A DNA stretch of 39,044 nt from CAVZLD01 sp964522605. Its GTDB lineage: Bacteria > Planctomycetota > Planctomycetia > Pirellulales > Pirellulaceae. How positions within the stretch are numbered: the first letter of the stretch is position 1; every line of letters begins with the position of its first letter. Below the pieces are notes generated by a model. That model did not search any database. It was given only the letters and a program-made list of their open reading frames with translations, and was not told where the DNA came from. This document shows, piece by piece, positions 35,087 through 39,044 of this stretch. The stretch covers positions 1 to 39,044 of the forward strand of contig CAZFWV010000026.1 of NCBI GenBank assembly GCA_964522605.1. Reading direction: 5' to 3'. The translations under genes were made by a program, and so were the position numbers.

Positions 35087-35895
35087 GAGAGTGCCTTTTT
35101 GAGATCAAGAATTTTCGAGATGCGAGACAAGCTGCTGGATGCGAAAGCCCTACATTTGTCGACCAGAAGTCGGTTTTCGGCAACATCGGCGGATCGATCA
35201 GCCCGCCATTCCGCGGTCGGTCCAGCCCCCAGATGGCCGATCAAACCCCGGGCTCCATCCCACCAACACCGTTCCATTTCTTAGACATCAAGCTTCACGA
35301 TAATCGTGTGTGCTAAGAGCGTCAAACGAAAGCATTGTCAAGTAACCGATTCCTCAGCGACCGCGGCTAGACGACCCTCATCAGCCCCCTATTCCTCCCA
35401 CCCTTCACCGGCAGCAAGTACGTGAAAGGCCGCGTTAGAGTTCAAGTCTGAACCCTGAGTCGACTCAAGACGTGACTCGCCTGATGGTTCAACGGATATC
35501 CCCCGCTCCGAGGCGCAGCCAACGAAGCCAATGTGGCGAAAAACCGGACCATATGCGAACTCGTCAGGACCGGTAACCAAAAGACGTACAAGGTGGCGAC
35601 AGTGCCTTCGTTTCCTTGACCACACCAATCCACCTTGGTCTAATGTTGTTCCAGAAGGGAAGTTTTCTATCCCTGACTGACGACAGCCGTTGGGACCTGC
35701 TTCTCCAATTCCCGCTCGCTGGCGACGGCCCTCCAAAGAGGGGCCCGTCGTATGCTTACGGTGTTTTTTCCGGTTGTCGTCGGCCATAAGGCGGTAAGTG
35801 TTGGGACCGGAGAGAACACGGGTGCGTTCACCCTCAAGTCCCGATCCTCCAACTTTGTTCTACTTCGTGCAGCCCTGGCTAAGGATCTGGATCCA
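35087..35895. other. Divergent intergenic region between exosortase and WecA-like genes
   Basis: About 800 bases that must carry promoters for the exosortase operon (minus) and the WecA-like gene (plus). Short open frames on both strands lack family features. An in-frame upstream extension of the WecA-like gene to 35752 is possible but does not look membrane-embedded. No tRNA or riboswitch was recognised. Confidence 0.5.
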
Positions 35896-37461
35896 ATGGC
35901 AATTGCTGTTGCCGCGCTGATTCTCAGCTTCCTGTTGAGCTATCTGCTCACGCCATTGATCCGTCGTGCTGCCGTTCATTGGGGATTTGTCGATCGTCCG
36001 GATGCCCACCGGAAGATACAAACCTCTGCCGTGTCGTTAGGAGGGGGCATCGGTCTCTTCATCGCAACTTTCGTCGTCGTCCACCTCGCCGCAGTCCTGT
36101 GGGGCTGGGACCTCTGGCTGATGACGGACAAGCCCATTTCTGTGATCGGGCTTGGTGCGGCCGCAGTCCTCCTGGTCACCGTCGGCCTCGTTGATGATGC
36201 CGTAGGGATTCGCGGCAGTTACAAACTCTTCTGGCAAGTGGTCGCTGCGTCTCTCGTCATGGGAGGTGACTTGAACGTGCCCGCTTTGCAGATCTTCGGA
36301 ACGACCATCGAACTCGGCTTCTTCGGCGGCCTAGTGGCCATTATTTGGCTATTAGCTGCCATCAATTCGCTTAATCTTATTGATGGCGTCGATGGATTGG
36401 CAGGCAGCGTCGGCGTGGTGTTCAGTCTGACACTCGGCGTGATTGCCTTCTGGACAAAAGATTATCTTGACGCCCTGATTGCGTTCTCGCTGGCGGGAAG
36501 CCTGCTCGGGTTCTTACGATACAATTTTCCTCCGGCAACCATCTATCTGGGTGATGCCGGAAGCATGCTGATCGGGCTCGTCTTAGGAGGAATAGCACTC
36601 CGTTGCACATCTAAACAAGCAGCAACGACTGCCTTCGCCGCGTTACTGGCGATCTGGTCGATCCCGATGTTCGATGCCGCGGCTGCAATCATCCGCCGAA
36701 AGCTGACTGGTCGAAGTATTTACGCCACGGATCGAGGCCACATTCACCACGTGCTGCTGACTCGTGGAATGAGCGCTGCACAGGCTGTGGCATTGATCAC
36801 AGGCCTCTGCATCGTCACAAGCTTCGGTGCTGTCGTCAGCCTGGTGTATGAAGTCGAATGGTTCGGCATTGCCGTGGTCGTCGCAGTAATCGGATTGCTC
36901 GTGGCGACACGAATTTTCGGCCACGTCGAGTTTCTGCTTGTCAATACGCGACTCTACGGCGTCGGCAGAATGCTCTCGCCCTTCGCAGAACGGTCAAATC
37001 CCGGCGGAAATAATTCCAGCTTGAACATCCAGGGAACTGGACGATGGGAGAACCTCTGGGGTGCGATCCTTGAATCAGTCGATCGTTTCCAGATCAGCAA
37101 AATGCGGCTGAATCTCTCGCTGCCTCGTCAGCACGAGGAGTTCTATGCCACCTGGAGTCGAGGCGGGAATCATCGACAGCAATCGGTCTGGAGTGTGGAG
37201 ATTCCGCTGTTCGTCGATGATGTCTGCGTCGGACGATTATCGGCGAGTGGATGTCAGCGGCAGAATTCTGTTGCGTCCGACATGAGTGCATTTCTGGACT
37301 TTGTGGAATCGGTTGAGTCACAGCTAGCGGTTTTAGCTCGGCAAGCACGCCCCTCTTTGGATTCAGCCACGTCGGGAGAGAGGTCGGACATAGCGACAGC
37401 AGACTTCGAGGACAACGCCCCAATCGTGCGACAAGGGTTGCCAGAACCCACACGGGGTTGA
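35896..37461 (+). CDS. WecA/MraY-family polyprenyl-phosphate sugar-1-phosphate transferase with C-terminal extension
   Basis: A 521-residue protein. The first about 345 residues form a polytopic transferase with about ten to eleven helices, the VGLVDDAVGI aspartate pair, NLIDGVDGLAG, YLGDAGSMLIG and the WecA-type HIHH motif in GHIHHVLLTRG. It likely loads GlcNAc-1-phosphate (or a related sugar) on undecaprenyl phosphate, a third initiating enzyme in this window. After the last helix about 170 further residues form a soluble domain (with a WSVEIPLFVDDVCVG strand pattern) absent from WecA of E. coli. The ATG at 35896 puts the first helix at the N-terminus with an AAGGAT site upstream; 35752 is an alternative start. 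It diverges from the exosortase operon. Confidence 0.92.
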   Translation: MAIAVAALILSFLLSYLLTPLIRRAAVHWGFVDRPDAHRKIQTSAVSLGGGIGLFIATFVVVHLAAVLWGWDLWLMTDKPISVIGLGAAAVLLVTVGLVDDAVGIRGSYKLFWQVVAASLVMGGDLNVPALQIFGTTIELGFFGGLVAIIWLLAAINSLNLIDGVDGLAGSVGVVFSLTLGVIAFWTKDYLDALIAFSLAGSLLGFLRYNFPPATIYLGDAGSMLIGLVLGGIALRCTSKQAATTAFAALLAIWSIPMFDAAAAIIRRKLTGRSIYATDRGHIHHVLLTRGMSAAQAVALITGLCIVTSFGAVVSLVYEVEWFGIAVVVAVIGLLVATRIFGHVEFLLVNTRLYGVGRMLSPFAERSNPGGNNSSLNIQGTGRWENLWGAILESVDRFQISKMRLNLSLPRQHEEFYATWSRGGNHRQQSVWSVEIPLFVDDVCVGRLSASGCQRQNSVASDMSAFLDFVESVESQLAVLARQARPSLDSATSGERSDIATADFEDNAPIVRQGLPEPTRG

Positions 37462-37594
37462 CTCCCGCTCCGATTGAGATTCTCCAGGCACAACATGGAT
37501 GGAAAGAAGACTTTCGCGACAGATTTTTCCTCGACAAACTAGGGCAAGTTTGCCGATCATTCCGGCGGACGAACTTTGAATAAAGTCGCGAGCT

Positions 37595-37623
37595 TTGCCT
37601 AGACCATCGCTCTTTCGTATACT
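37595..37623 (+). promoter_or_regulatory. Likely sigma-70-type promoter
   Basis: TTGCCT (37595-37600) and TATACT (37618-37623) are separated by 17 bases, about 40 bases before the start codon of the small secreted protein. This is the best-matching promoter seen in the window and would make that gene independent of the WecA-like gene. Confidence 0.5.
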
Positions 37624-37664
37624 TTGAAGGGACCTCAAACACGCGCATTCGAAGGACGAAATTA

Positions 37665-38102
37665 ATGTCTCGCCGCAATCTTCTAATGCTCCTAATCCCC
37701 GTGCTTTGGGGGACGATTGGACTGACATCCCAAGCGTTCGCACAATATTCCGGGGGCCAGACGCGGAGCATGTACAACGCAACTCGCAATTTTCTGTACA
37801 ACCGCCCAACGGTGAGCCCCTACGTCAACCTCGCCACCCGCGATAACTACAACGGCATGCCGAACTATTTCACGATCGTGCGCCCTCAAATCGAACAACG
37901 GGAGCGAGAAATGGCGCAACGCCAGGAGGCGTCCCGCATGCAGACGCAGCTGAATCAGGTGCAGCGACAGCAAGCGCAGTCACAGAGCCAGATGGCAGAG
38001 ATGATGCTGACGGGCCGGATGGGATGGTCGAGTCGGGGAATGCCGAGGTTCGGAAGCTATATGAACTATTTCCCGGGATTCCAGCAGGTCCCGAGGCGAT
38101 AG
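37665..38102 (+). CDS. Small secreted planctomycete protein, function unknown
   Basis: A 145-residue protein with a clear signal peptide (MSRR, hydrophobic core, cleavage after Ala-Phe-Ala26). The mature part has an aromatic segment with NRPTVSPYVNLATRDN and NYFTIVRPQIEQ, then a Gln/Arg/Met-rich helical region (about 80-112) that may form a coiled coil, and an MGWSSRGMPRFGSYMNYFPG end. I recall similar short secreted proteins in planctomycetes but no function. A GAAGGA ribosome site, a promoter candidate and a strong terminator make it a compact monocistronic unit. Confidence 0.82.
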   Translation: MSRRNLLMLLIPVLWGTIGLTSQAFAQYSGGQTRSMYNATRNFLYNRPTVSPYVNLATRDNYNGMPNYFTIVRPQIEQREREMAQRQEASRMQTQLNQVQRQQAQSQSQMAEMMLTGRMGWSSRGMPRFGSYMNYFPGFQQVPRR

Positions 38103-38156
38103 CACGTAGACGTTCAAACGAAATTTCGCCTCCGCGAGCAATGCGGGGGGAGGAAG

Positions 38157-38194
38157 CGGGCCTGGATCCCATGTGGGTCGAGGCCCGTTTTTTT
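38157..38194 (+). terminator. Intrinsic terminator
   Basis: CGGGCCT (38157-38163) pairs with AGGCCCG (38181-38187), with an inner CCC/GGG extension, and is followed by seven T residues (38188-38194). It lies 55 bases after the small secreted protein gene and is the clearest rho-independent terminator in the window. Confidence 0.85.
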
Positions 38195-38398
38195 GGATCA
38201 GGAATGCACCGAGGGATGATCCCCGGTTCACACCTCTCGAAGTACCGACCCAGTGTGGTGCCCGCGCCGGCGTCATCCCGGCCGGTTGCCACCTTCCCTC
38301 ACCGACGCCTGCGTGTACGCTGTACTGCTTGGACGCCCCCAACCGGCCGCTCCGGAAAGGACGAGTCTCCAAGTCGATCACGCGTTGCGGAACCACAG

Positions 38399-39044
38399 AT
38401 GAATCAGCCCCGAATCTACCTCTCTCCTCCCCACATGTCCGATAGCGAGCAGGATCGGATCGCAGACGTGTTCGCTCAGAACTGGGTCGCTCCAGTCGGC
38501 CCCCATTTGACCGAGTTTGAGCGAAAGTTCGCCGCGCGAGTGGGGGTCGAGCACGCCGCGGCCGTGGTCAGCGGTACAGCGGCTTTGCATCTGGCGCTGC
38601 GGCGATTGCAGCTCGATGCGCAAAGCGAGGTGATCTGTTCGACGTTCACCTTCTGCGCCTCGGCCAATCCGATCGTTTACGAGGGCGCCCAGCCGGTCTT
38701 CCTCGATGCCGATCCGGCAACGTGGAATCTGGATCCGAACCTGCTAGAGGAGGAACTGGCCGAGTGCGCCCGGCGGGGGCGATTGCCAAAGGCCGTCATC
38801 GCGGTCGACATCCTGGGCCAATGTGTCGATTACGACGCGATTTTGGCGATTACGCGGCGTTACGAAATCCCGCTGATCGATGATGCGGCGGAGGCACTCG
38901 GTGCGACTTACAAAGGCCAGCCGGCCGGCTCGTTCGGCTGGGCCAGCGCCTTTTCCTTTAACGGTAATAAGATCATCACAACAAGTGGTGGAGGCATGCT
39001 CTGCTCGAACGATGCCGAGCTGATCGAAAAGGCCCGATTCTGGG
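38399..39044 (+). CDS. DegT/DnrJ/EryC1/StrS aminotransferase, cut by window end (PglE-like)
   Basis: An open frame of 215 residues running off the right edge. It is the N-terminal part of a sugar aminotransferase: VSGTAALHLALRRL, PLIDDAAEALGATY with the PLP-ring Asp, and FNGNKIITTSGGG with the Schiff-base Lys191. The N-terminus (RIYLSPPHMSDSEQ followed by NWVAPVGPH) is typical of PglE-type UDP-4-amino-sugar aminotransferases. Together with the PglC/PglD pair at the left edge it would make up most of a bacillosamine-type pathway. The 296-base region upstream contains only the terminator and no gene. The ATG at 38399 is the best start; the ribosome site is weak. Confidence 0.93.
   Translation, partial: MNQPRIYLSPPHMSDSEQDRIADVFAQNWVAPVGPHLTEFERKFAARVGVEHAAAVVSGTAALHLALRRLQLDAQSEVICSTFTFCASANPIVYEGAQPVFLDADPATWNLDPNLLEEELAECARRGRLPKAVIAVDILGQCVDYDAILAITRRYEIPLIDDAAEALGATYKGQPAGSFGWASAFSFNGNKIITTSGGGMLCSNDAELIEKARFW

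Overview
The window reads as a chromosomal segment of a planctomycete, probably a Pirellulales-like lineage and probably from a metagenome assembly because a 100-base N gap is present. The lineage call rests on several family signatures seen together: a DUF1559 pseudopilin with an H-X9-D motif, a degenerate J-domain membrane protein starting DPYHQWLGI, an exosortase with its EpsI partner and a BY-kinase, and two secreted proteins that end in dockerin-like calcium loops plus a VPEP C-terminal sorting tail. No rRNA, tRNA, CRISPR array, transposase or phage gene was recognised.

Layout. (1) 1-6520, plus strand: a PglC-type phosphoglycosyl transferase and a PglD-type acyltransferase, an N gap flanked by an exact 55-bp duplication, then wecB and wecC (UDP-GlcNAc to UDP-ManNAc to UDP-ManNAcA) and a fused MDR/Gfo-Idh-MocA oxidoreductase. 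(2) 6919-12065, plus strand: the DUF1559 pseudopilin, the J-like membrane protein, a GT4 glycosyltransferase and a GNAT acetyltransferase; the last three are joined by 4-base start/stop overlaps. (3) 12049-18807, minus strand: a Wzy/ligase-like membrane protein, a heparinase II/III-family protein, a LegC-type aminotransferase, a WbpM/PglF-type dehydratase and a second phosphoglycosyl transferase. (4) 19311-25339, plus strand: a TIGR03790-like secreted protein, tadA, a hexapeptide acyltransferase, a second GT4 enzyme and a Wzx-like flippase. (5) 26137-29765, plus strand: the two dockerin/VPEP secreted proteins. (6) 35086-29987, minus strand: exosortase, Wzz/BY-kinase, EpsI and an FkbM methyltransferase, apparently one operon. 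(7) 35896-39044, plus strand: a WecA/MraY-family transferase with a C-terminal extension, a small secreted protein with its own likely promoter and terminator, and a DegT aminotransferase cut by the window end.

Taken together this is an exopolysaccharide or capsule locus combined with a protein-sorting system. It encodes precursor synthesis (UDP-ManNAcA and 4-amino-4,6-dideoxy sugars), three different lipid-carrier initiating enzymes, glycosyltransferases, O/N-acyltransferases, a flippase, a polymerase/ligase, a chain-length/kinase regulator and a lyase-like protein. The exosortase arm likely anchors or releases the VPEP-tailed proteins at the surface that carries the polymer. No outer-membrane Wza-type exporter is visible, so the export route is incomplete within the window. 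Functional statements are from family resemblance read by eye; no database search was run.
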